Positions 8,819 to 17,017 of a DNA stretch of 64,000 nt are shown piece after piece; the first letter of the stretch is position 1, and every line of letters begins with the position of its first letter. Position numbers and translations under genes: made by a program. Below the pieces are notes generated by a model. That model was not told where the DNA came from. It saw nothing but the letters and a program-made list of their open reading frames with translations, and ran no database searches. Origin of the DNA: Mycobacterium sp. Aquia_213. GTDB lineage: Bacteria; Actinomycetota; Actinomycetes; Mycobacteriales; Mycobacteriaceae. The DNA is taken from NCBI RefSeq assembly GCF_026625985.1, contig NZ_CP113116.1, forward strand, positions 4,898,001-4,962,000. The letters are read 5' to 3'.

Positions 8819-9700
8819 CTACACGCGGCCACTCGAGAAGGAGGCCAGCTCGTCGGGTTCAGGCCGCAAATGCCGCCACCAGCAAGAGATATAGAGCCCC
8901 ATCGAGATCACCAAGATGACGGTCACCCAGAGCACGATGGTGACGTCGATGAGGACTCCGATCGGCGGCGAGTCGGGCAGCGCATTTCGCAGCGGCACCA
9001 CCGCGAACAGCATTGCCGCATACCACGTTGTCATCGGCGGCTGGAACTTTCGTTTGTCGCGCACCGTCTGGACCGCGACAAAGAAGGCAAAGACTGCAAG
9101 GGCGATCAGCACGCCGAGGATGACGACCGCGAACGCCACGGTGCTCGTCGACCGGACTAGGTCCACTTGGTAGGGGCCGACCAGATCGTCCTCGTTGATG
9201 CGATCCGTAATGACATCCCAGCCCAGCAGGCGGTCGACCATCGTGACTACCGCCGGCACGCGGGCGGGGCTGGAGCCGGATACGAGTTGGGCGACGACGG
9301 GCCCCGAATGGTATTCGTCGAAGGGCCATGCGGCGACCTCACCGTCGAGGGCCAGCGAAATGCGAAACACGTCGGGCAGTGTGCCTTTCGGCCAGGTGCG
9401 CTTGCTGGCGCTCACCGCGGAGGAGACCGCAATGGTGAGATCGTCCTTGAGATTGTGAGTCTGCGGGTCCAGCAGCCCGGGTCCCGGGTAAACGTTGATG
9501 CTGGAAACAACCAGACTGTTGGCCGACTGAACTTCTTGTATGTCGATGGTCACCCGGGTCGCGTCGGGCACCGGCTCGCCCCGAACGACGACGTTGGGAT
9601 GGCCCATGCCACCGTCGACGTACAGCCACACCGAGATGGCGTAGGCGGCGACGAACAAAACGACACCGACGATGCCGAATATCGCGCGCCGGCTACTCAA
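8819..9700 (-). CDS. DUF4436 family membrane protein (copy 2)
   Basis: A 293-residue paralogue of the adjacent DUF4436 protein with the same layout: N-terminal membrane helix (about 7-27), external domain, then C-terminal membrane helices including KFQPPMTTWYAAMLFAVVPL. I chose the TTG at 9698-9700, which overlaps the glmS stop (9693-9695) and gives the same length as copy 1. A longer in-frame ATG at 9772 lies inside glmS and would add an Arg-rich tail with no counterpart in copy 1. The overlap suggests translational coupling to glmS. Function unknown. Confidence 0.78.
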   Translation of the reverse strand: MSSRRAIFGIVGVVLFVAAYAISVWLYVDGGMGHPNVVVRGEPVPDATRVTIDIQEVQSANSLVVSSINVYPGPGLLDPQTHNLKDDLTIAVSSAVSASKRTWPKGTLPDVFRISLALDGEVAAWPFDEYHSGPVVAQLVSGSSPARVPAVVTMVDRLLGWDVITDRINEDDLVGPYQVDLVRSTSTVAFAVVILGVLIALAVFAFFVAVQTVRDKRKFQPPMTTWYAAMLFAVVPLRNALPDSPPIGVLIDVTIVLWVTVILVISMGLYISCWWRHLRPEPDELASFSSGRV

Positions 9701-11558
9701 CGGTGACGGACTTTGCCAGGTTTCGCGGCTTGTCGACGTCGTAACCGCGCGCCTGCGCCACCGACGCGGCAAACACCTGCAGCGGAATGGTCGACAGCAG
9801 CGGTTGCAAAAGCGTTGACACCGAAGGGATTTCGATCAGATGATCGGCGTAGGGACGCACCGTGTCGTCACCTTCCTCGGCGATGACAATGGTCACCGCG
9901 CCACGGGTCTGAATCTCGCGGATATTGGACATCAGCTTTGCGTGCAGCGTAGCCGAACCCTTGGGTGACGGCATCACGACGATGACCGGCAGGCCGTCTT
10001 CGATCAACGCGATCGGGCCGTGCTTGAGCTCGCCCGCGGCGAAGCCCTCGGCGTGCATGTAAGCCAGCTCTTTGAGTTTTAGCGCGCCTTCCAGCGCCAC
10101 CGGGTAGCCGACATGGCGCCCCAGGAACAGCACGGTCGAGGATTGGGCGAACCGATAAGCCAGGGCGACAACCGGTTCGATCGTCGCGAGCACCCGCGAC
10201 ACGACTTCCGGCATCGCTTCCAGCTCACGGTATTCGCGTTCGACCTCGTCGGGGTACTTGGTGCCGCGGGCCTGCGCCAGCGCCAGGCCGACCAGGTAGT
10301 TGGCGGTGATCTGGGCCAGGAAGGTCTTCGTCGAGGCCACACCGATTTCCGGCCCGGCGCGGGTGTAGAGCACCGCATCGCACTCGCGCGGAATCTGCGA
10401 GCCGTTGGTGTTGCAGATCGCGAGCACCTTGGCCTTCTGCGCCTTGGCGTGCCGGACCGCTTCCAGGGTGTCCGCGGTTTCACCGGACTGCGAGATGGCC
10501 ACCACCAGTGTGCTGCGGTCCAAAACCGGGTCCCGGTACCGGAATTCGCTGGCGAGCTCGACTTCCACCGGCAGTCGCGTCCAGTGCTCGATCGCATACT
10601 TCGCCAGCAGCCCGGAGTGATACGCGGTGCCGCACGCGACGACGAACACCTTGTCGATCTCGCGCAGTTCCTGGTCGGACAGCCGTTGCTCGTCGAGCAC
10701 GATGCGGCCGTCCACGAAATGGCCGAGCAGAGTGTCGGCCACCGCGGTGGGTTGCTCGGCGATCTCCTTGAGCATGAAGTACTCGTAGCCACCCTTTTCC
10801 GCGGCGGCCAGGTCCCAATCAATATGGAACTCGCGATATTCGACGTCTTCGTTGCCGTCGAAGTCGGTGATGCGGTAGCCGTCGGCGGTGAGCACCACGC
10901 ATTGGTCCTGGCCGAGTTCGACGGCGTTGCGGGTGTGTGGAATGAACGCGGCCACGTCGGAGCCGACGAACATCTCGCCGTCGCCGACACCGACCACCAG
11001 CGGTGTGGACCGGCGGGCGGCCACGATGGTGCCGGGCTCGTCGGCGTTGGCGAACACGAGTGTGAAGTGGCCCTCTAGTCGGCGCAACACCGCCAGTACC
11101 GAAGCGGCGAAGTCGCCGGCGGTGTCGCCGTGGTGGTAGGCCTGCGCCACCAGGTGCACGGCGACCTCGGTGTCGGTGTCGCTGGCGAACTCGACGCCGG
11201 CCGACTCCAGCTCCTGGCGCAGGGTCGCGAAGTTCTCGATGATGCCGTTGTGGACAACGGCGATCTTGCCGGCGGCGTCGCGGTGCGGGTGCGCGTTGCG
11301 GTCGGTCGGACGACCGTGGGTGGCCCAGCGGGTGTGGCCCAGGCCGGTGGTGGCGCCCAGGTCCTCCGGCGGCATTTCGGCCACCGCCTTGTCCAGGTTT
11401 TCCAGCCGGCCGGCCCGGCGGCGCACGGTGAGTCTGCCGGCGCCGTCGACGAGCGCGATGCCCGACGAGTCATAGCCGCGGTACTCCATGCGACGAAGTG
11501 CGTCCATGACGACTTGGCAGGCAGGAGCCTGCCCCACGTAGCCGACGATTCCGCACAT
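9693..11558 (-). CDS. glmS: Glutamine--fructose-6-phosphate aminotransferase (isomerising)
   Basis: The first committed step to UDP-GlcNAc: glutamine plus fructose-6-phosphate gives glucosamine-6-phosphate. At 621 residues it has the family length. Cys2 of MCGIVGYVG is the N-terminal glutaminase nucleophile once Met is removed. Two SIS sugar-isomerase domains follow (SGETADTLEAVRHAK and LELKHGPIALI-type region), and the C-terminus ends in DKPRNLAKSVTVE. It is the head of a leftward group with the two DUF4436 genes and the rhomboid-like gene. It feeds glmM at 17-18 kb. Confidence 0.97.
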   Translation of the reverse strand: MCGIVGYVGQAPACQVVMDALRRMEYRGYDSSGIALVDGAGRLTVRRRAGRLENLDKAVAEMPPEDLGATTGLGHTRWATHGRPTDRNAHPHRDAAGKIAVVHNGIIENFATLRQELESAGVEFASDTDTEVAVHLVAQAYHHGDTAGDFAASVLAVLRRLEGHFTLVFANADEPGTIVAARRSTPLVVGVGDGEMFVGSDVAAFIPHTRNAVELGQDQCVVLTADGYRITDFDGNEDVEYREFHIDWDLAAAEKGGYEYFMLKEIAEQPTAVADTLLGHFVDGRIVLDEQRLSDQELREIDKVFVVACGTAYHSGLLAKYAIEHWTRLPVEVELASEFRYRDPVLDRSTLVVAISQSGETADTLEAVRHAKAQKAKVLAICNTNGSQIPRECDAVLYTRAGPEIGVASTKTFLAQITANYLVGLALAQARGTKYPDEVEREYRELEAMPEVVSRVLATIEPVVALAYRFAQSSTVLFLGRHVGYPVALEGALKLKELAYMHAEGFAAGELKHGPIALIEDGLPVIVVMPSPKGSATLHAKLMSNIREIQTRGAVTIVIAEEGDDTVRPYADHLIEIPSVSTLLQPLLSTIPLQVFAASVAQARGYDVDKPRNLAKSVTVE

Positions 11559-11776
11559 TCTGACCAGAATAATGCAGCTGCGCTGCCGGGCTGGCCCGTC
11601 GCGTGGCCGGCGGAGTGCTCGAACGGCATCAACCTGCTAAAACCCACGTCGAGTGTGCGCTGGGGTCGTCCTGGGCACACAGTCGACACCCTGGTGCAAC
11701 ACTCGACGCCGCGAGTGACGCCGACGGGTGCGGCCCGGCACTATCGTTGGGCCGCCCACCTGGCGAAAGGCTTGTT

Positions 11777-12235
11777 TTGACCGATCCGTACCGCCGCTTC
11801 TCCGTCAGGCTCCACGAACACACCGGCGTGTTCGTCCTGTGGGTCCAGCGCAGCCTCACCTTCACCGGCACGCTCGAACAGTGCGAGAAGGCATATCGCG
11901 ACGCACAACTGCATTGTCTGGTCACCGGCTGGTGGGGCCTCGTGTCGCTTTTCCTGTTGAACCCGATAGCGCTGGTCCGCAACTACCTTGCAATTCGCCG
12001 GGTGCGTGCGCTGGCGAAGGAGGCCCCGGTGCCGCAGGCAGAGAATCCTTATGCCCCCGCCGGCCCGATTGCCCCGCCACCTGCGGCCGTCGTGCCTCGA
12101 CCGTTTGCCACGCCACCCGCGGCCGTCCCGCCCCGTCCGCTGCGACCGCCGCCGGGGTGGTACCCCAACCCGGGCGGGCCGGGGCAGCGGTACTGGGACG
12201 GTGTCACGTGGACTCATTGGACCCATCCCCGCTAA
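11777..12235 (+). CDS. DUF2510-domain membrane-associated protein
   Basis: A 152-residue protein read from TTG at 11777, which is preceded by AAAGG at 11766-11770. The N-terminal half is soluble-looking, with one hydrophobic segment (GWWGLVSLFLLNPIALV, about 53-69). A Pro/Ala-rich linker follows, then a C-terminal DUF2510 motif, PPGWYPNPGGPGQRYWDGVTWT, with its characteristic Trp/Tyr/Gly spacing. The position corresponds to Rv3437. An upstream in-frame ATG at 11603 exists, but the extra 58 residues are low-complexity and lie in the glmS promoter region. Function unknown. Confidence 0.72.
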   Translation: MTDPYRRFSVRLHEHTGVFVLWVQRSLTFTGTLEQCEKAYRDAQLHCLVTGWWGLVSLFLLNPIALVRNYLAIRRVRALAKEAPVPQAENPYAPAGPIAPPPAAVVPRPFATPPAAVPPRPLRPPPGWYPNPGGPGQRYWDGVTWTHWTHPR

Positions 12236-12244
12236 CGTCAACGG

Positions 12245-13084
12245 GTGGCCCGCATCCGCAAGCTCGTCACCGCCCTCAGCCGCCGTGGCCCACACAAAGT
12301 TTTGTGTGGTGACCTTGCTTTTGCCGGTTTGCCGGGAGTGGTCTACACCCCCGAGTCCGGTCTGAACCTCCCCGGCATCGCCTTCGGTCACGACTGGCTG
12401 ACCGGCACCGCCCGCTATGCGGGTCTGCTCGAGCATCTCGCGTCGTGGGGCATCGTGGCCGGCGCCCCCGACACCGAGCGAGGTTTGGCGCCTTCGGTCC
12501 TCAATTTGGCCTCTGATCTCGGCACCGCGCTCGACATCGTCGCGGGTGTGCGGCTGGGGCCGGGCAACATCAGCGTGCATCCCGCAAAGCTCGGGGTGGT
12601 GGGCCACGGTTTTGGCGCCTCGGCCGCCGTGTTCACCGCGGCCGGAATGCCGAACACACTGGCAGCGACGGTCGCGGTCTTCCCGACCGTCACGTCTCCC
12701 CCGGCCGAGCAGCCGGCCGCGTCGTTGAAGGTGCCGGGCTTGATCCTGACCGCACCGGGAGATCCAAAGGCGTTGAACTCCAACGCACTGGCGCTTTCCG
12801 GCGCGTGGCATTCGGCCACGCTGCGCATCGTCAGCAAAGCCGAGCCCGGCGGGTTGAGCGAGGGCCGGCGACTGGCGTCGGTGTTCGGGCTACCCGGCTC
12901 CAACCGCCGCACCCAGCGATCGGTTCGAGCCCTGCTGACCGGATATCTGCTCGCTACGCTCGCCGGCGACAAAACCTACCGCGAGTTCGCCGATCCAGAT
13001 GTGGTGCTGCCCAAGACAACTCCGGTCGACCCGGAGGCAGAACCGGTCGCTCTGGAAGAGAAGATCGTCGCGCTGTTGAAGTGA
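12245..13084 (+). CDS. Alpha/beta hydrolase, dienelactone-hydrolase-like
   Basis: A 279-residue protein starting at GTG 12245, nine bases after the preceding stop, so the two genes probably form an operon. The nucleophile elbow position reads GVVGHGFGASAA: the usual GxSxG serine is replaced by phenylalanine (GHGFGA). A downstream TAPGDPKAL could hold the acid residue. This suggests a degenerate or non-hydrolytic member of the fold. It corresponds in length and place to Rv3438. The substrate is unknown. Confidence 0.75.
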   Translation: MARIRKLVTALSRRGPHKVLCGDLAFAGLPGVVYTPESGLNLPGIAFGHDWLTGTARYAGLLEHLASWGIVAGAPDTERGLAPSVLNLASDLGTALDIVAGVRLGPGNISVHPAKLGVVGHGFGASAAVFTAAGMPNTLAATVAVFPTVTSPPAEQPAASLKVPGLILTAPGDPKALNSNALALSGAWHSATLRIVSKAEPGGLSEGRRLASVFGLPGSNRRTQRSVRALLTGYLLATLAGDKTYREFADPDVVLPKTTPVDPEAEPVALEEKIVALLK

Positions 13085-13093
13085 TCGGCCGCG

Positions 13094-13672
13094 TTATGCG
13101 GGCCAGCGCGACGTCAACTCGCGGGGTGTCCACGCCGGCCACGTGGGTGTCCCGTCCGGCTGGCCGAAACTCATTTGGGCGACGATGCGCGGGCCTTTGA
13201 GCGCACTGTTGTCGTACACGGTGGCGGAGTCGCAGCGTGCGACGGCGGTGACAACCAGTGGCCAAAGCCGTTGGTAGCGTTGACGAATCTTGGCTTCGGG
13301 GACATCGTGCCCGCCGGCGGCGACCCGATGCTTGACCCGCTCCACGGCCAGCTTCTCGGGAATGAGCAACACGTGCAGGACGACGGTGTAGGACGCCGCG
13401 TGCGCGCTGTCGATCAGCTCGAGTTTGGACGGGTGAGAAAACACCGTTTCGGCGATGAACGATCGGCGCAGTTCGATCAGCCTCGCCCTGGTACCGGCCG
13501 CAATCCGCGCGGCCTCGTAGGAATGGGCAGCAGCGTCGGCAGGCCAGCGCTGTCTGGCGATCTCGTCGGCGTTGACGAAGACGCTTGTCGGCAGCAGCGG
13601 CGCGAGCGTGAATTCGACGAAGGTTGATTTACCGGCTCCGTTGGGCCCGACGACAAGGTCGAGCCGGTTCAT
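13094..13672 (-). CDS. Zeta-toxin-like AAA/kinase protein
   Basis: A 192-residue P-loop protein with Walker A GPNGAGKST at 9-17, followed by NADEIARQRWP and a helical region ending in FIAETVFSHPSK, the pattern of zeta-toxin kinases that phosphorylate UDP-activated amino sugars. An Arg-rich lid (HRVAAGGHDVPEAKIRQRYQRL) follows. Its start overlaps the stop of the upstream ParD-like gene (ATGA at 13669-13672), as is usual for toxin-antitoxin pairs. The toxin assignment is by family resemblance. Some relatives are housekeeping kinases without toxicity. Confidence 0.72.
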   Translation of the reverse strand: MNRLDLVVGPNGAGKSTFVEFTLAPLLPTSVFVNADEIARQRWPADAAAHSYEAARIAAGTRARLIELRRSFIAETVFSHPSKLELIDSAHAASYTVVLHVLLIPEKLAVERVKHRVAAGGHDVPEAKIRQRYQRLWPLVVTAVARCDSATVYDNSALKGPRIVAQMSFGQPDGTPTWPAWTPRELTSRWPA

Positions 13673-14097
13673 CGGGCCCCGGCGTTCACCTTCTTGCGCC
13701 GTGCGGGTCGCGAGTTCGCCGTCAACACGGTCGAACTGCCATCGGGCCGGTGTTCGACGATCTCGCCGGCCTCGTTAAGGGCAACGGTGGTGACGCCACG
13801 CTTGGCCAGCAGCTTGCCGTAGTTGGCCTGGTTGAGGTTTTCCTGGATCGCCGCGGCGATTTCGGCGTTGAAGACGACACCTTCTTCGACACTCAATTCG
13901 CCCAGTTCCAAATCCCCGGCCAGCGCCGCCTCCACCCGGCGACGTGCAGCGGAGTGCTGGCTCGACACCGCGCGCCCCACCCGCGCCCAGTGATCCAGTT
14001 GCTGCTTGGCCGATCGGCTCTGCCGCGCGCCCTCGGCCTTCGCACTGTCGACGAGGTCCGCGGCGAACCGGGTAACTCGATCCGCGCTGTCAGCCAT
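13669..14097 (-). CDS. ParD-like antitoxin-family protein
   Basis: A 142-residue protein with an N-terminal helical part (DRVTRFAADLVDSAKAEGARQSRSAKQQLDHWARVGRAV) of the kind seen in ParD-like (PF11903-type) proteins that pair with zeta-like kinases. The middle is acidic (LELGELSVEEGVVF) and the C-terminus is basic (RPARRKKVNAGAR). It lies first in a two-gene leftward operon with the kinase, overlapping by 4 bases. It is likely the antitoxin and autoregulator. AT-rich repeats (ATTCTGTAGCATTCTGTAACC) sit just upstream at 14107-14128 and could be its promoter/operator. Confidence 0.68.
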   Translation of the reverse strand: MADSADRVTRFAADLVDSAKAEGARQSRSAKQQLDHWARVGRAVSSQHSAARRRVEAALAGDLELGELSVEEGVVFNAEIAAAIQENLNQANYGKLLAKRGVTTVALNEAGEIVEHRPDGSSTVLTANSRPARRKKVNAGAR

Positions 14098-14105
14098 TTC
14101 TCCTC

Positions 14106-14154
14106 AATTCTGTAGCATTCTGTAACCAGTGTAGCAATCAGCTACACGCGCTGC
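14106..14154. promoter_or_regulatory. Repeated TTCTGTA motif upstream of the ParD/zeta pair
   Basis: Directly upstream of the ParD-like start, the plus strand carries two direct copies of ATTCTGTA, 10 bases apart (14107-14114 and 14117-14124), followed by TGTAGCAATCAGCTACA, an inverted repeat (TGTAGC/GCTACA). The composition is lower in GC than the surroundings. Toxin-antitoxin operons are usually autoregulated at such repeats, so this is a candidate operator; no binding data can be inferred. Confidence 0.4.
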
Positions 14155-14213
14155 GAACTCATCAAGAGCACCGCGCCGCGACCCGCCCTGCCCGGCGTGA
14201 TTAAGTGTCGTTC

Positions 14214-15257
14214 ATGCGAATCGGAATCGCTCTGGACTATTCGGGCGGCTTCCACGAAGCCGTCGACCGCATCGTCGAACTTGAAAAGGCCGGCATCGAC
14301 ATCGCCGTAGTGGCCGAGGCTTATTCGTACGACGCGATCAGCCAGCTCGGTTACCTGGCCGCCAAGACCAACACCGTCGAATTGGCCACTGGCGTGGTTC
14401 CCATCTACATCCGCACGCCGTCGCTGCTGGCGATGACCGCCGCGGGTATGGATTTCGTGTCCGGGGGCCGATTCCGGCTCGGTATCGGGACGTCGGGCCC
14501 TCAGGTCATCGAGGGGTTTCACGGCGTCGCGTTCGACGCCCCGATCGGCCGCACCCGCGAGGTCGTGGAGATCTGCCGGAAGGTGTGGCGCCGGGAGCGG
14601 GTCCAATACGACGGCAAGTACTACCAGCTGCCGCTGCCCGCGGACCGCGGAACGGGTTTGGGTAAGCCGCTTCAGCTTATCAATCACCCTGTGCGCGAAC
14701 GTATTCCGATTACGATCGCGGCGCTGGGCCCGAAGAATGTCGAGCTCACCGCCGAGATCGCCGAGGGCTGGCAGCCCGTCTTCTACCTTCCGGAGAAGGC
14801 CGACACCGTCTGGGGCGAGGCGCTGGCCGCCGGCACCGCCAAGCGGGATCCGGCCCTCGGACCGCTGGACATCATGGTGCACGCGTCGACGGCCATCGGC
14901 GACAACGTCGAGGAGCGGCTGGCCTGGGTCAAGCCGCAGCTGGCCCTCTACATCGGTGGCATGGGCGCCAAGGGCCGCAATTTCTATCACAGCTTGGCCA
15001 CGCGTTACGGCTACGGCGAGATCGCGGACAAAATCCAGGAGCTGTACCTGTCCGGCCGCAAGAAAGAGGCCATCGATCTGGTGCCCGACGATCTGGTGCG
15101 GGGGATGTCGCTGATCGGCCCACGCGGTTTCATCGCCGAACGCATCGCCGCCTTCGCCGAGGCCGGTGTGACGACGCTGTTGATAAGCCCGGCGGCGGCC
15201 GACCCCAAAGAGGCTGTGCGCTTCGTCGAAGAAGTGCTGGAACTGCGCGGCGCCTGA
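14214..15257 (+). CDS. LLM-class F420-dependent oxidoreductase
   Basis: A 347-residue luciferase-like TIM-barrel protein beginning MRIGIALDYSGG. The F420-type pattern is clear in SGGRFRLGIGTSGPQVIEGFHG and in ITIAALGPKNVELTAEIAEGWQP. Length and sequence recall the Rv3520c group of mycobacterial F420 enzymes. The ATG at 14214 is used rather than an in-frame GTG at 14205 because family members begin at MRxG. In H37Rv this site between Rv3438 and Rv3439c has neither this gene nor the zeta/ParD pair. Substrate unknown. Confidence 0.85.
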   Translation: MRIGIALDYSGGFHEAVDRIVELEKAGIDIAVVAEAYSYDAISQLGYLAAKTNTVELATGVVPIYIRTPSLLAMTAAGMDFVSGGRFRLGIGTSGPQVIEGFHGVAFDAPIGRTREVVEICRKVWRRERVQYDGKYYQLPLPADRGTGLGKPLQLINHPVRERIPITIAALGPKNVELTAEIAEGWQPVFYLPEKADTVWGEALAAGTAKRDPALGPLDIMVHASTAIGDNVEERLAWVKPQLALYIGGMGAKGRNFYHSLATRYGYGEIADKIQELYLSGRKKEAIDLVPDDLVRGMSLIGPRGFIAERIAAFAEAGVTTLLISPAAADPKEAVRFVEEVLELRGA

Positions 15258-15261
15258 GGCG

Positions 15262-16650
15262 TCACTGCCCCGCCTGCGGAACCTGGTCCGCGGCAATCTC
15301 ACACGGCGTTGACCCTTCGGTCGGCGGCGCCGGGGCGGCGGCAGGAGCAGGCGTTGCCGCCGGGGCAGGGGCGCTCGCGGGTGGTTGCTCGCCCACCGGT
15401 AGTGGCGGCGTCTCGGCGGGCGGCGATGCATCCACCGGTTGAGCCTCGTCGGCTTCCTTTGGCCCATCGACCTTTTCAGCGTCGGCCTCATCGGGCTTAT
15501 TGTCAGCGTCGTCATGCTCGTCGTCGGGGTGGAATGGATCCTCATCCGAGGTGTCGTCGTCGAACGGGTCTTTCCCCAGCGGATCGTCGAGCCCCGACGA
15601 ATCACCAAGCCCGTCTGTCGCCGAACCCAGCAGACCACTCATCGCGTCGACAATCCGCCCGGCCAGCCCGCTGAGCCCGCCCAGACCGCCGGCTCCCCCA
15701 CCCAGTCCGCCGGCACCCGTCGGCAAGGCGGAAACATCACCGAGCCCGGAGCCCAAGTCCGATAGTGGTGACACAGGGTCCGATAGCGGTGGCGCAGGGG
15801 GCAGCGGAGCCGCCGCGGGGGCGAAAGCCGTTGGGGCGGAGGCCGGATCCGCCGCAACGCCGGGAAGCACGGCTGCGGGCGCGGTCACCGCCGCAGCCGG
15901 CACCGGCGGAGGAGGTGGCGGCTGGGGAGGTGGCGGCGGGGACGGCTGAAACCCGGGCCCGAGGTCGCCGGGCGCGTCGAAGTACACCGCGGGCGCGGAA
16001 CGCATTCGGTCGGTCACCATGTCGTAGGCAGTTCCGAACGCGGAGAGCGAAGCCCGCATGGCCGTCAACCAGTCGTTGCGAATGTCGTTGTCCACGTAGG
16101 GCGTTATCTGCCCGTGGACCACCTGCTCGGCCGTCGACCGCTCCCCCGCCCCGGCCGTCACCACTGCGGCGGCGGTCAACCACGCCGACCGCTGTGCCTG
16201 GCTGCGATCGTCGATGGCGATGGCGGTTTCGACCTTGGAGTCGAGCAGATACCACAAGTTGTCGCGCAGGGATTCACACCGCTGCGCGGCCGCCCGCACC
16301 TCGGTGGCAACCATGTTGGCGGCATCGCAATGGCGTTGCAGGAACGCGACCGCGGCGTCGCTTCCCGCCCCCGTCCATGCCGCCGAGAGCTCGGCAACCT
16401 GATCGTGCTGAATACGCAGGCCTTCGACGGCCGCCGCGCCAGCAGCTCGCAGCTGTGCACAGTCGCGGTCGAGGACACGAAGATCGAGGCCGTCTTCGCT
16501 GTCGAACCAATCCCGGACCTGAGACGGGTGCGACGTCAGGTCCGGATGCCGGTATCCCGTTGTCTGGCAAGCCCGTACGTATGCCTGGGTGTGTTCGACG
16601 GCGACCCGGCCTTCGGCGAGGCGCTCGGCGACGTCTAACCGATCGGCCAC
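15262..16650 (-). CDS. Alanine/proline-rich protein (Rv3439c-like)
   Basis: A 462-residue protein. The N-terminal half (about 1-230) is helical and resembles actinobacterial secretion-associated helical-hairpin proteins; it contains a WxG-like AAWTGAGSDAAVAFLQRH. The C-terminal half is low complexity: a polyproline run near 235-250, a Gly-rich stretch, a highly acidic segment and a Pro/Ala tail. The GTG at 16650 begins two bases after the stop of the upstream gene, so the pair is coupled. Position and length fit Rv3439c (alanine- and proline-rich). Function unknown. Confidence 0.75.
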   Translation of the reverse strand: MADRLDVAERLAEGRVAVEHTQAYVRACQTTGYRHPDLTSHPSQVRDWFDSEDGLDLRVLDRDCAQLRAAGAAAVEGLRIQHDQVAELSAAWTGAGSDAAVAFLQRHCDAANMVATEVRAAAQRCESLRDNLWYLLDSKVETAIAIDDRSQAQRSAWLTAAAVVTAGAGERSTAEQVVHGQITPYVDNDIRNDWLTAMRASLSAFGTAYDMVTDRMRSAPAVYFDAPGDLGPGFQPSPPPPPQPPPPPPVPAAAVTAPAAVLPGVAADPASAPTAFAPAAAPLPPAPPLSDPVSPLSDLGSGLGDVSALPTGAGGLGGGAGGLGGLSGLAGRIVDAMSGLLGSATDGLGDSSGLDDPLGKDPFDDDTSDEDPFHPDDEHDDADNKPDEADAEKVDGPKEADEAQPVDASPPAETPPLPVGEQPPASAPAPAATPAPAAAPAPPTEGSTPCEIAADQVPQAGQ

Positions 16651-16652
16651 GG

Positions 16653-16970
16653 TCAGGCGATTCGCGCCGCGGCATACAGCTCGGCGTCGGCATAGCGCTG
16701 CGCGCCGGACCGCAGCGCGACGGCGATCGCGACCGACGCCCGCGACCACTGCGACAACTGCGCCGTCAAGCGCTCCAGCTCGGCCCGCAATGCATCGCCG
16801 CGCGCGGTGTAGGTCCGGCCGGCCGTCGCGCCGCTGAAAGCCAACGCCGCCAAGTGATCACAAACAGCGCTGTCGACCAGTTCGGCGGCGGCCCGCAATT
16901 GATCGGCAACCCGATGAACCGCCGCGACGTCGATACCGGTGCGGTCAAAAGTGGTGTGTCGTATTCCCAT
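16653..16970 (-). CDS. Small helical protein (Rv3440c-like)
   Basis: A 105-residue all-helical protein without a signal peptide. It contains long amphipathic helices (VAAVHRVADQLRAAAELVDSAV and ALRAELERLTAQLSQWSRA), reminiscent of WXG100/ESX-associated partners although no strict WxG motif is visible. It lies immediately upstream of the Rv3439c-like gene with a 2-base gap, so the two may form a secreted or membrane-associated pair. It matches Rv3440c by position. Confidence 0.7.
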   Translation of the reverse strand: MGIRHTTFDRTGIDVAAVHRVADQLRAAAELVDSAVCDHLAALAFSGATAGRTYTARGDALRAELERLTAQLSQWSRASVAIAVALRSGAQRYADAELYAAARIA

Positions 16971-17017
16971 GCCTAATCCGACGCCGCGGTCCCCGTCGGG
17001 GTTCCCGCGCGGGCGAA

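Noticed and set aside
15262..15960. Low-complexity proline/acidic region as a separate repeat element
   Set aside because: It is explained by the Pro/Ala- and Asp/Glu-rich C-terminal half of the Rv3439c-like protein.
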